In this document: piece by piece, positions 16,626 to 25,313 of the stretch | Numbering within the stretch: the first letter of the stretch is position 1 | How the letters are laid out: each line of letters starts with the position of its first letter | Assembly: GCF_904848665.1 (NCBI RefSeq) | Contig: NZ_CAJHCQ010000038.1 | Coordinates: 1-41,363, forward strand | Source: Paraburkholderia hiiakae | GTDB lineage: Bacteria > Pseudomonadota > Gammaproteobacteria > Burkholderiales > Burkholderiaceae | Reading direction: 5' to 3' | DNA length: 41,363 bases | Program-made: the position numbers and the translations under genes | Notes under the pieces: generated by a model | What the model saw: only the letters and a program-made list of their open reading frames with translations | Told to the model about the DNA's origin: nothing | Databases searched by the model: none

Positions 16626-16766
16626 AACCGGTGGAGTTTGGCAGCGAGCGCGTGCAAGCCGATATTCCGAGCTGCCTGATACTCGATGTGCGACTAAAAG
16701 GCGAGAGCGGTCTCGAGTTTCAGGAATGGGCGGCGGAAAATGAAATCGTCGTGCCGATTATTTTCA
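16626..16766 (+). pseudogene. Receiver-domain fragment of a lost response regulator
   Basis: The plus-strand frame includes IPSCLILDVRLKGESGLEFQ and IVVPIIFMS, the beta3-beta4 core of a FixJ-type receiver with its phospho-acceptor Asp. The N-terminal acidic cluster, the K-containing beta5 loop and the HTH are absent, and the similarity ends at FMSERC. It is probably the remnant of a regulator once encoded directly upstream of the large kinase. Confidence 0.6.
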
Positions 16767-16832
16767 TGAGCGAGCGCTGCAGGGTACGCGCGCGATTAAT
16801 GATGCGTCGGCAAGACATGGATGGGGAGAGGT

Positions 16833-19800
16833 ATGGCAGCTAGAGCGGGACGGCATTCAATCGTCGATATCCCGGGTTGGGAAGCGACGGGCGCTGCGGA
16901 AACTCACGGGCGTATCACCTGCGCGGAACGGCTCCATCGCGAAGACGACCTGGTCATGTACCGCGTGACCACCGACGCGAGCGACCAGCCGCTCATCGTG
17001 AAAGCGCCGTTCGAGGAACGCGCGTCGCGCGAACTCCTCGCTTCGTTCGAGAAAGAATACAGCCTGCGCGAATCGATCGACGCCCAATGGGGCATTCGTC
17101 CGCGCGAGCTGTTTCGTTCGGGCGGACAGTTTCTCCTCACGCTGCACAATTGCGAAGGGGCATCGCTCAGCGGCGATATTGCGCATGGCCGCTCGTTGCG
17201 GCGTTTTCTTTCGCTCGCGGTGTCACTCGCCTCGGCGCTCAAAGGCATGCATGCGCATGGGCTCGTTCATCACAACCTGAGCCCCGCCAACCTGTTCGTG
17301 GATTGGGAGCAGCGCGTGTGGATCACGGGCTTCGGAAGCGCCTGCGGCATCGAGGGCAACTATGCGGGCGGCGGCGAAATCGGCATCGTGCCGATAAGCC
17401 AACTGCCGTATCTCGCGCCCGAGCGCACCAGCGCGGTGAACCAGCGTAACGATCCGCGCAGCGACCTGTATTCGCTCGGCGTGCTGCTCTATCAACTGCT
17501 GTCCGGGCAACTGCCTTTTGATGCGCGTGAGCGCGAGGAATGGGTCTATTCGCATCTCGTGAGCACGCCCCGGCCGCTGGGGAAACTCGCTACCGAAATC
17601 CGTCCCGAGATCGAATTCGTCATCAACAAGTTGCTGGCGAAAGCCGCCGACGACCGCTATCAGAGTGCCGCGGGCGTCGAGGCCGACCTGCAGCTTTGCC
17701 TGGATGAAATGAGCCACGGCGCGGAGATTTCGCCCGCACTGCTTGGCCGGGGCGACCGTCAATCGCAGGCCGTGTTTCCCGTACGCACGTATGGGCGGCA
17801 GCGCGAACTCGAACAGCTGCACGGCGCGCTGGAACGTGTGCGCCAGACTGGCGACGCCATGGCGGTGATCGTCGAGGGCGAGCCCGGCGTTGGCAAAACG
17901 TTTTTCATCGAGGAATTCAAGCGCAATATCGGTTCGGCGGGCGTTCATTTCACGCTCGGCAAATTCGATCAGTACAACGACAATGTGCCGTACGCGGCTT
18001 TTGTCCAGGTGCTGCGCGGGCTCGTGCGTCCGCTCCTGAGAAAAACCGGCGCGGAAATCTCGCTATGGAAGGGGCGCTTCGAGGACGCCGTGGGCAAGGG
18101 CGGCCAACTGATCGTCAATCTGGTGCCGGAGATCGGCGCCATGGTGGGGCCGCAGCCTGCAATCGAAACCCTGCCGCCGCAGGAGGCGACCAACCGTTTT
18201 CTGCTGGTCGTCAAGCGCTTTCTCATGCTGTTTTCGGAAAAGCAGCGGCCGCTCGTGCTCTTTCTGGACGACGTGCAATGGCTCGATTCTGGCACGCTGG
18301 AAATCATCGACGGTCTTGCTTCGGACGTCGAACTGAAGAACCTGCTGCTCGTACTCGCGCACCGCAGCATCGATCTGGGCCGCTCGCGGGTGGCGAGCGA
18401 ACGGCTCAACAGCATTCTGTTCGGCCGGAAGGTGACGGAAAAAATCGGCCTGTTGCCGCTCACGCTCGCGGACATCGTGACGCTGATCGCCGAGACACTG
18501 GTCGAGCCGCCCGAAGCCGTGGCGCCGCTCGCTTCGGTGATCTTCGAAAGGACGGGCGGCAATCCGTTCTTCACGATCGAATTCCTGCGCGAACTGATTC
18601 AGGACCGGCTCATTGTGCCGGACTCGTACAGCGTGGGCTGGACGTGGGACATCGACAAGATTCGCGACAAGGGCTACACCGACAATGTGGTCGACCTGCT
18701 CACGCTACGTCTCACGCGCCTGAACGACGAAACGAAGCACGCCCTCGCGGTCTTCGCGTGCGTGGGGGGAACGGCGCGCGTGGGCGCACTGGCACGCGTG
18801 CTCGGCACCGATAGCGGCCGCGTACTGGCGACGATGCGTGAAGCGGAGACGGCGGGCCTCGTGTCGCGCAAGGGGGAAGCCTATCGCTTCGCGCATGACC
18901 GCGTGCAGGAGGCCTCGTATGCCATGCTCGGCGAAACCGCGCGTGAACTCGCGCATGCGCAGATCGGCACCAATCTGCTGTTTGCCATGCCAACGGCCCC
19001 GAGCACGGTTGAAGTGTTCGAGGTGGTGGGCCACCTGAACCGCTCGCAGCGGATCCTTTCGCAACCCGACCGCACGCGACTTGCCGAACTCGACGTGCTG
19101 GCGGGCAACGCGGCTAAAGCGGCGGCCGCGTGGAGTTCCGCGCGCGAGTATTTCGCTCAGGCGGAAAAGCTCATCGTGCAGTACGGCGTGAGCGAGTTGC
19201 GTATCGACGTATTCCGGCTGCTGCTCGACATGGCGGAATGCGAGTACCTCACAGGCGATTTCAGCCGGGCGCTAGAAACGGCGCGCAAAGCGTGCAACCG
19301 CGCGGGCGGTCTGCTCAAACGCGCCGCCGCGTTGCGGATGGAGATCCGCATTCACCAGGCGTCGGGCGACTATCGGCTTGCGGTCGACACGACGCTCAGG
19401 GCGCTTTCGCTGCTGAACGTCGAGGTGCAGGGCGAAGGCATCGACGATGCGCTAGTCGCGCAGAAGCTCGCGGCGTTGCGTGCGCTGTGCCCGCCGCACC
19501 GGGTAGCGGCGCTGCTCACGCGCGGCTGCCTCGATGACCCCATGCACGAGGCCGTGATCGGGCTCATCATCGACGCGATTCCGAGTGCGTATATCGGCGT
19601 ACAGAACCTGTTCCCGATTCTCGTGCTCAAGGCAGCCGAATTGTGCCTGGCGCACGGCAACACGCGGCTGGCAGGCTATGTCTACGCCATCTACGCGCTG
19701 TTGCTGGTCGGGACGACGCGCGACTTCGAGCTCGCGCTGCGCTTTTCCGAGCTTGCGCTTGCCGTGAACGAGCGTCACGGCGAACCGCGTTTGAGCGGCA

Positions 19801-22800
19801 CGCTGCTGCATTTGCACGGTGATCACATTCTGATCTGGCGGCGGCCATTTCGCGCGGCGATTCCCGTACTGGGCCGCGCGATGAGCCAGTGCGTCGAAGC
19901 GGGCGACTTCATCTACGCTGGCTATATCGCGTTCGAGAGCATCTGGCAGGCTTATGAGCGCGGCGAGCACCTCAACGAGGTGACCAACCTGTGCCGCGAG
20001 AATCTGCGCTTTGCGAACGAACTGCGCAACAAGACCATTAGCGTCACGATCGAACTCGAATTGATGTTCCTGCTGCGCTTGCAAGGCGTCGATGCGGCGG
20101 ACCTGGGTATTGCCTGCACGCATGAAGCACTTGTCTCGTTCGTACGGGAGAGCCAGTTTGGCTGCGGTATCGCTTATGCCGCGATCATGGAAATGAAGCT
20201 GGACTTTCTGCACAGCCGCTTCGCTGCCACCATTGCGCGCGCGAGTGAGATCGAGCCGCTGCTGGGCGCGGTGATGGCCATGCCGATCGAGGTGACGTAT
20301 TACTTCCTGCGCGCGCTTGCACTTGTGCGCGTGATCGACGAAGTGCGGCAAGAAGCGGGACAGGAAGCCGCGCGCGAATTGATGGAGCGCGAACTCATCG
20401 ACGCCATCGAGCGGCTCAAGTCATGGGCACAAAGCGCGCCCGAGAACTTCGGCAGCCGCTGCGCGCTTGTCACGGCCGAATATGCGCGGCTCGTGGGCGA
20501 TTATGTCCAGGCGGAGCAGGAATACGAGCGCGCGATCGAACTGGCGCGTGAGAATGGGCAGCCGCATTACGAGGCCATGGCGCGTGAATGCTCGGCGCAT
20601 TTCTACCTGCAACGCGGTTTGACATCGGTGTCCCACGCGTGCCTGCGCTCGGCTCGCGACGCCTATGCGCGTTGGGGCGCCGACGCCAAGGTGCGCAGTC
20701 TCGAGCAGGCCTTTCACCATCTACGTGATTCGGCACCTGCCGCGCGCAGTTCGGGAGGTCATGCGGCGCCACAGGGCACTGTCGACGTCGCCGCGATGGT
20801 CCAGTTGTCCCAGGCGGTTTCAAGCGAGATCGACCTCGACAAGCTGGTGCAGGCGTTCATGCAAATTGCCGTGCGCCACAGCGGCGCGCAGCGTGCGCTG
20901 CTCATTCTCTGGTCGGGCGAGAGCTTTCGTATCGTGGCGCAAGCCGGCTCCAGGGAGAACGGCATCACCGTGGAAGCAAGCGACATGGGCCTGTGCGAGT
21001 CCGTGGTGCCGCTTACCGTCATTCGACACGTCATGCGGGTTCACGAGAACGTCGTCATCGACGACGGCGCGGAGCCGAACGACTTTAGCGACGACCGCTA
21101 CCTGAGCGCAGGCCGCTGCCGTTCGCTGCTCTGCCTGCCCTTGTTGCGGCATGCGGGGCTCGTTGGTGTGCTGTATATGGAGAACGGCGTCACGCCCTAT
21201 GTGTTCGATGTCGCGCGCATCAACCTGATGAACATGCTGGCCGCTCAGGCCGCCATTTCTATCGAGAACGCGAGACTCTATTCCGCGCTCAAGCGCGAGA
21301 ACGTCGAGCGCCGCCAAACCGAAGCGAGGCTCAGACGCAGCGAGGCGTTCCTCGAAGAGGGCCAGCGCATCAGCAAAACGGGCACCTGGATCTGGAACAC
21401 AACCTCGGGCCAATTGCTGTGGTCGCGGCAGAACTACGAGTTATGGGGCGTGGAGTTCACATGCGAGCGGCCGACCATCGAAATGTGCCTCGAGCGTGTG
21501 CTCGAGGAGGACCGGCTGCGTTTCAAGGAAGTCTTCGTCAATGCGATTTGCGAAGACGGCATGCATAGCCACGAATTCTCGACATGGCAGAGCGACGGCT
21601 GCGTGCGCCGCCTGCAGGTAATTTTCCGCCCGTGGTCGAGCGACGAGAGCGGCGCGCGCGAGTATATCGGTGCGACGATCGATGTCACGGACCGGCGCGC
21701 CTTCGAAGATGCCTTGCGACGCGGCGAGATGTATCTCTCCGAAGCCCAGCGGCTCAGTAATATCGGCAGTATTGGCTGGAACGTCGAGTCGCGCGACATG
21801 ACGTGCTCCGCGCAAACCTACCGGATCCTCGAAATGGACGAGCCCGGACGGCCGCATATGGATCTCATGCTGGAGCGCATTCACCCGGACGATGTCGATC
21901 AGGTGCGGCGCGCGCTTCGCGAGGCGGAGGAAGGCGCGTCGATCATCGAGGCCGAGTATCGCGTGCGCGTGGAAACGGGCGCGGTGAAGTACCTGCGCAT
22001 GGTGGCGAGGCCGATCGCGTCCGCTAACCGGGCAGTGGAATACGTTGGCGCCCTTGCCGACATGACTGAAATTCACCAGGCGCAGAATGCGCTGCTGCGT
22101 GCGCAGGCGGAACTCACGCACGTCACGCGCGTTTCGACGCTGGGCGAATTGACGGCATCGCTCGCGCACGACCTCAAGCAGCCGCTCATGGCGATCATCA
22201 CGCATGGCGAGGCGGGCATGCGCTGGCTGGACCGCGCGGTGCCTTCGGTCGCCGAAGCGCGCAACAATCTCGCGCGCATCGTGAGCGACGCGGACCGTGC
22301 GAGCGAAGTGATCAACCGCCTGCGCGCGCTCGCGCGCAAGGAGCGCCCGAATCGCGCCGCCATCGATTTGACGCAAACCGTCACCGAAGTGGTTGCGCTG
22401 GTTCGGCAGGAAATGGAAAAGAACAATATTCGCCTGCGTGTCGTGGCCGAAGACGGTTTGCCCAAAGTGGCCGCCGACAAGATCCAGATTCAGCAGGTGG
22501 TCATGAACCTGATCTTCAATGGCATGCATTCGATCCTGAAGTGCTCAGGCAGCACGCGAGTGCTGAAAATCTCGGTTGAACTCGTTGGCCCGGAGTCCGT
22601 GCGCGTATGCGTGTGCGATTCGGGCACGGGTATCGCTGCCGATATCGTCGACCGGCTATTCGAGCCGTTCTTCACGACGAAGTCGGACGGCATGGGACTT
22701 GGCCTGTCCATTTGCCGCTCGATCATCGAGGAACATCGCGGTTCGATCTGGGCGTTCAACAATCAGGACGCGGGCGCGACGTTCTGCTTCGAACTTGGCG

Positions 22801-22859
22801 CACCAGGAAGCTGCGCCGAAGGCGCAGTCACGGCACACGCGAACGGGATAGTCGCATGA
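16833..22859 (+). CDS. Giant hybrid sensor: protein-kinase-like domain, AAA-type ATPase, GAF, two PAS, histidine kinase
   Basis: 2008 residues from ATG 16833 (GGGGAGAGG just upstream; ATG 16821 adds four residues). Order: PknB-like kinase fold about 20-290; ATPase with Walker A GEPGVGKT (349-356, K355) and Walker B LVLFLDDVQW (D479/D480); a long helical TPR-like region about 740-1290; GAF about 1310-1480; two PAS/PAC about 1500-1620 and 1625-1745; HisKA with H1779 (SLAHDLKQPLMAI); HATPase_c with DSGTGIA and GMGLGLSICRSII. This is the architecture called trifunctional Ser/Thr kinase/ATP-binding/sensor histidine kinase. In the kinase fold VAIK-type K57 is kept, but the catalytic loop reads HHNLSP (N148 for the Asp of HRD, Ser for the Lys) and DFG reads GFG (166-168), so it is probably a pseudokinase. 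Cytoplasmic; no membrane segment seen. Its HisKA is close to that of the kinase at 5379. Confidence 0.9.
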   Translation: MAARAGRHSIVDIPGWEATGAAETHGRITCAERLHREDDLVMYRVTTDASDQPLIVKAPFEERASRELLASFEKEYSLRESIDAQWGIRPRELFRSGGQFLLTLHNCEGASLSGDIAHGRSLRRFLSLAVSLASALKGMHAHGLVHHNLSPANLFVDWEQRVWITGFGSACGIEGNYAGGGEIGIVPISQLPYLAPERTSAVNQRNDPRSDLYSLGVLLYQLLSGQLPFDAREREEWVYSHLVSTPRPLGKLATEIRPEIEFVINKLLAKAADDRYQSAAGVEADLQLCLDEMSHGAEISPALLGRGDRQSQAVFPVRTYGRQRELEQLHGALERVRQTGDAMAVIVEGEPGVGKTFFIEEFKRNIGSAGVHFTLGKFDQYNDNVPYAAFVQVLRGLVRPLLRKTGAEISLWKGRFEDAVGKGGQLIVNLVPEIGAMVGPQPAIETLPPQEATNRFLLVVKRFLMLFSEKQRPLVLFLDDVQWLDSGTLEIIDGLASDVELKNLLLVLAHRSIDLGRSRVASERLNSILFGRKVTEKIGLLPLTLADIVTLIAETLVEPPEAVAPLASVIFERTGGNPFFTIEFLRELIQDRLIVPDSYSVGWTWDIDKIRDKGYTDNVVDLLTLRLTRLNDETKHALAVFACVGGTARVGALARVLGTDSGRVLATMREAETAGLVSRKGEAYRFAHDRVQEASYAMLGETARELAHAQIGTNLLFAMPTAPSTVEVFEVVGHLNRSQRILSQPDRTRLAELDVLAGNAAKAAAAWSSAREYFAQAEKLIVQYGVSELRIDVFRLLLDMAECEYLTGDFSRALETARKACNRAGGLLKRAAALRMEIRIHQASGDYRLAVDTTLRALSLLNVEVQGEGIDDALVAQKLAALRALCPPHRVAALLTRGCLDDPMHEAVIGLIIDAIPSAYIGVQNLFPILVLKAAELCLAHGNTRLAGYVYAIYALLLVGTTRDFELALRFSELALAVNERHGEPRLSGTLLHLHGDHILIWRRPFRAAIPVLGRAMSQCVEAGDFIYAGYIAFESIWQAYERGEHLNEVTNLCRENLRFANELRNKTISVTIELELMFLLRLQGVDAADLGIACTHEALVSFVRESQFGCGIAYAAIMEMKLDFLHSRFAATIARASEIEPLLGAVMAMPIEVTYYFLRALALVRVIDEVRQEAGQEAARELMERELIDAIERLKSWAQSAPENFGSRCALVTAEYARLVGDYVQAEQEYERAIELARENGQPHYEAMARECSAHFYLQRGLTSVSHACLRSARDAYARWGADAKVRSLEQAFHHLRDSAPAARSSGGHAAPQGTVDVAAMVQLSQAVSSEIDLDKLVQAFMQIAVRHSGAQRALLILWSGESFRIVAQAGSRENGITVEASDMGLCESVVPLTVIRHVMRVHENVVIDDGAEPNDFSDDRYLSAGRCRSLLCLPLLRHAGLVGVLYMENGVTPYVFDVARINLMNMLAAQAAISIENARLYSALKRENVERRQTEARLRRSEAFLEEGQRISKTGTWIWNTTSGQLLWSRQNYELWGVEFTCERPTIEMCLERVLEEDRLRFKEVFVNAICEDGMHSHEFSTWQSDGCVRRLQVIFRPWSSDESGAREYIGATIDVTDRRAFEDALRRGEMYLSEAQRLSNIGSIGWNVESRDMTCSAQTYRILEMDEPGRPHMDLMLERIHPDDVDQVRRALREAEEGASIIEAEYRVRVETGAVKYLRMVARPIASANRAVEYVGALADMTEIHQAQNALLRAQAELTHVTRVSTLGELTASLAHDLKQPLMAIITHGEAGMRWLDRAVPSVAEARNNLARIVSDADRASEVINRLRALARKERPNRAAIDLTQTVTEVVALVRQEMEKNNIRLRVVAEDGLPKVAADKIQIQQVVMNLIFNGMHSILKCSGSTRVLKISVELVGPESVRVCVCDSGTGIAADIVDRLFEPFFTTKSDGMGLGLSICRSIIEEHRGSIWAFNNQDAGATFCFELGAPGSCAEGAVTAHANGIVA

Positions 22860-23037
22860 GCGATTCTGTGCGGTTTGGTGAGTAACACGCGAACGCCGAT
22901 GGGCGCGCGGCGCTCTGGGTGGCGGTCACGGACACGGCGGAAAGGGGGCGTGCTTCCGGTTTTCACTACCGCAGGACACGGGCCAGGCGCGCTGACTTGC
23001 TGCCCTGATCTCACAGGCGGAGGGTCCGTCTGCGTGC

Positions 23038-23113
23038 TGGAGCGGGAGACGAGTCTCGAACTCGCGACCTCAACCTTGGCAAGGTTGCGCTCTACCAACT
23101 GAGCTACTCCCGC
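23038..23113 (-). tRNA. tRNA-Gly (anticodon GCC)
   Basis: Minus strand, 76 nt including encoded CCA (TGG at 23038-23040). Acceptor stem GCGGGAG / CTCCCGC, D-loop AGCTCAGTTGGTAGAGC, anticodon loop CTTGCCAAG (GCC), T-arm GAGTTCGAGACTC. All stems pair. Confidence 0.97.
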
Positions 23114-23118
23114 ATGTC

Positions 23119-23194
23119 TGGCTCCCCGACCTGGGCTCGAACCAGGGACCTACGGATTAACAGTCCGGCGCTCTACCGACTGAGCTATCGGGGA
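23119..23194 (-). tRNA. tRNA-Asn (anticodon GTT)
   Basis: Minus strand, 76 nt including encoded CCA (TGG at 23119-23121). Acceptor TCCCCGA / TCGGGGA, D-loop AGCTCAGTCGGTAGAGC, anticodon loop CTGTTAAT (GTT), T-arm CTGGTTCGAGCCCAG. Only five bases separate it from the tRNA-Gly, so the two are co-transcribed, Asn first. Confidence 0.97.
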
Positions 23195-23439
23195 ATCAAG
23201 GAGGCCGGATTGTACAGGAGATTTTTCGATGTTGCAGCTTTTTCCTGACGAATATCGAAATGGCGTATTGGGGATGATTGAGTCAGGAATTTAACGGTTT
23301 ACGGTGTATTACTTATGATAAATGGGCGCTCGGCCATCTCCTGGCCCCACCACTCAACGCAAGTCTGGATCTACCCATAGGGCCACGGCTTGTCTATCGT
23401 AGGCGGCATCTCAACCCGAACCGTAGGGGAAGCAAAACG

Positions 23440-24132
23440 ATGTCCCTCGCCGATGCCGTCAACGAACCTGCCGCCGACACCAGTGCGGCACCTTCGCAAC
23501 GCACGCGCGTGCGCCGGGTCGCGCAACGCGCCCACTACGACGCGGCAACGTTGCACGCGATTCTTGACGAAGCCTACGTCTGCCACGTCGCCTTTGCCGA
23601 CGAGCACGGCGTACATTGCATCCCCACCGCATGCTGGCGCGAGGGCGATCATCTCTACATTCACGGCTCGAACGGCAGCCGTATGCTGCGCCTCGCAGCC
23701 GAGGGTGCCGAGGTTTGCGTGACCGTGACGCATCTGGACGGCCTCGTGCTCGCGCGCTCGGCGTTCAATCATTCGATGAACTATCGTTCCGCGGTGATTT
23801 ACGGCGTATTCGAGGTGGTGACCCAGGAGCACAAGGCTGCCGTGCTCGATGCCTTCATGGAGCACATTGCGCCGGGGCGCAGGCATGAAGTGCGCGCGGG
23901 CAATAGCAAGGAGCTAGCGGCGACCACGGTCATGCGCATTGCGCTCGCGGAGTCCGTTACGAAGATCCGCACGGGTGGCCCGAAGGACGACGAGGAGGAC
24001 ATGGATCGGCCCGTCTGGGCAGGTGTGCTGCCGCTCACGCTTGCACCATTGCCGCCCGTGGCCGACACAGCGGCGCCGCAGCGTGAGGCGCCCGCGTACG
24101 TGACGGCCTGGACAAACCGGCGTTACGACTGA
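23440..24132 (+). CDS. Pyridoxamine 5-phosphate oxidase-like flavoprotein
   Basis: 230 residues from ATG 23440, with AGGGGAA upstream; the frame is open to 23278 but lacks homology there. FMN-binding split-barrel pattern from about residue 25: HAILDEAYVCHVAFADEHG, IPTACWREGDHLYIHGSNGSRMLR, EVCVTVTHLDGLVLARSAFNHSMNYRS with VIYGVFEVV. This is the PPOX-like family often annotated as FMN-binding or nitroimidazole-resistance-like; it is not true PdxH. The cofactor could be FMN, F420 or heme; the substrate is unknown. The C-terminal ~40 residues are Pro-rich. No operon partner. Confidence 0.82.
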   Translation: MSLADAVNEPAADTSAAPSQRTRVRRVAQRAHYDAATLHAILDEAYVCHVAFADEHGVHCIPTACWREGDHLYIHGSNGSRMLRLAAEGAEVCVTVTHLDGLVLARSAFNHSMNYRSAVIYGVFEVVTQEHKAAVLDAFMEHIAPGRRHEVRAGNSKELAATTVMRIALAESVTKIRTGGPKDDEEDMDRPVWAGVLPLTLAPLPPVADTAAPQREAPAYVTAWTNRRYD

Positions 24133-24171
24133 TCATCGAATGCGGCGTCCACCACGCCGACGTGAGGGCGC

Positions 24172-24210
24172 GCACCTTCGCGCTGTCTACGAATGACGTA
24201 GCGAAGGTGC
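24172..24210. terminator. Hairpin after the PPOX gene
   Basis: Perfect 10-bp arms GCACCTTCGC / GCGAAGGTGC with a 19-base loop, 40 bp after the stop at 24132 and facing the end of the minus-strand gene at 24408. No T-run. Confidence 0.4.
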
Positions 24211-24407
24211 TCCGCGGCAAGTGCAAACCCAGCGACCCTGCCGTGCGATGTCAGTATGACGCAATGAGACGCGTACCAGCGCTTATGATTTGATCAGTGC
24301 TTATTGATACGTAGTCCAAACGGAATAGATGTGAACATCGGAGACACATCCCTATCTATTTGCTAAACCAGCGCGACTCGTGTGTGAATTGACGCGCTCG
24401 GTCGCGC

Positions 24408-24827
24408 TCAGGAAATGGCGGACCAGAACATGCTGGCAATTGCGACGACGTAGATTGCCGCCGTGATGATTGCCGCTACGCGTAGCGGCCGGGCAGCGGT
24501 CGAATTGCTGGTGATAATGACGAGGCTTATCCCGATGCCGATCAGGGCGAGCACGAAGAGTCGCGGCAGAAGGCTCCAGCCATCCAGGCCAACCTTGAAG
24601 ATCGACCAGATCAGGGCAGCGGCGAACATGGCGAAATACCACCAGAGTCCCGCGGAGCGCTTCCATAGCATGAGGATGCCGGCGCCGATCAATGCAACGC
24701 CCGCAACGAAGTAGTAAGGCGCGTGGCCCATCCAGGGTATCCATCCGCCCAGCACTGCGAAAGCTGCGCCGGCGAGGATAATCCATTCTGCGGTCTCGGC
24801 AGGAGACGTCCTGCGGCGGTAAGACAT
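24408..24827 (-). CDS. Isolated membrane domain of glucose/polyol quinoprotein dehydrogenase type
   Basis: 139 residues from ATG 24827. After a short charged N-terminus (MSYRRRTSPAETAEW) come five hydrophobic helices, with the signature GGWIPWMGHAPYYFVAGVALIGAGILML, KRSAGLWWYFAMFAAALIW and KVGLDGWSLLPRLFVL. This is the N-terminal quinone-interacting membrane anchor of membrane-bound PQQ glucose dehydrogenase (Gcd), also found as the separate small subunit SldB of polyol dehydrogenases. The ~600-residue PQQ beta-propeller that should follow is absent: the frame stops at 24408 and the next 270 bp hold nothing. It is either a truncated gcd or an orphan SldB-like subunit whose partner is encoded elsewhere. 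Confidence 0.7.
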   Translation of the reverse strand: MSYRRRTSPAETAEWIILAGAAFAVLGGWIPWMGHAPYYFVAGVALIGAGILMLWKRSAGLWWYFAMFAAALIWSIFKVGLDGWSLLPRLFVLALIGIGISLVIITSNSTAARPLRVAAIITAAIYVVAIASMFWSAIS

Positions 24828-25313
24828 AAAAGTCCCATCAGAGCAAAGTTCCACGTTGATCCTAAGCAGACGATGTGCCCAGGTCAAGGGTGATAGGCCC
24901 TTGAAGTTGTAAGAACTTCGGAACGTATTCGCACTCATTTTTCTCGCGTGAAAGAAGTGCACGGCGGTGGCATTCGCGACAGTCGACATTACCGAATCGA
25001 CGCGATTCGCCCGGCAAGAGTTGCGGCGCAAGCCACGTCTGTGAAGAAACATGCGTCAACATTACTTCCGTTGCCTGCGGAGAGTTGGGTCACTACGTCG
25101 CTATATTTCGGGGCGTATAGCGCGAGAAACTCTCGAATGCAGCAGCGAATCCGCTCTGGCCACGCCGTGCGGTTGGTCCATATCGCCAACAGCGCTTTCG
25201 ATCTGAGAAATGCTTGGTTCCTTCGTGCGCGTCATACCGGTAGGCTGCGTACTTCGCCAGCGCGAATGTTCAGTGGCAGCGCAAGGGCAACATAAGAAGA
25301 AGGAAATTCGATA
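24828..25313. other. Non-coding interval with one palindrome
   Basis: No recognisable protein in any frame. It contains GAAGTT-GTAAG-AACTTC (24903-24919), a perfect 6-bp inverted repeat about 75 bp upstream of the minus-strand gene start, which is a possible operator. The promoter of the ABC transporter operon should lie in the right half, but I could not assign -35/-10 boxes. Confidence 0.4.

Noticed and set aside
18065..18814. Long Arg/Ala-rich frames inside the giant kinase
   Set aside because: Alternative-frame shadows of a clearly coding gene with uninterrupted domains.
24948..25295. 115-residue open frame before the ABC transporter genes
   Set aside because: No recognisable motif, irregular composition, and it would occupy the transporter promoter region.
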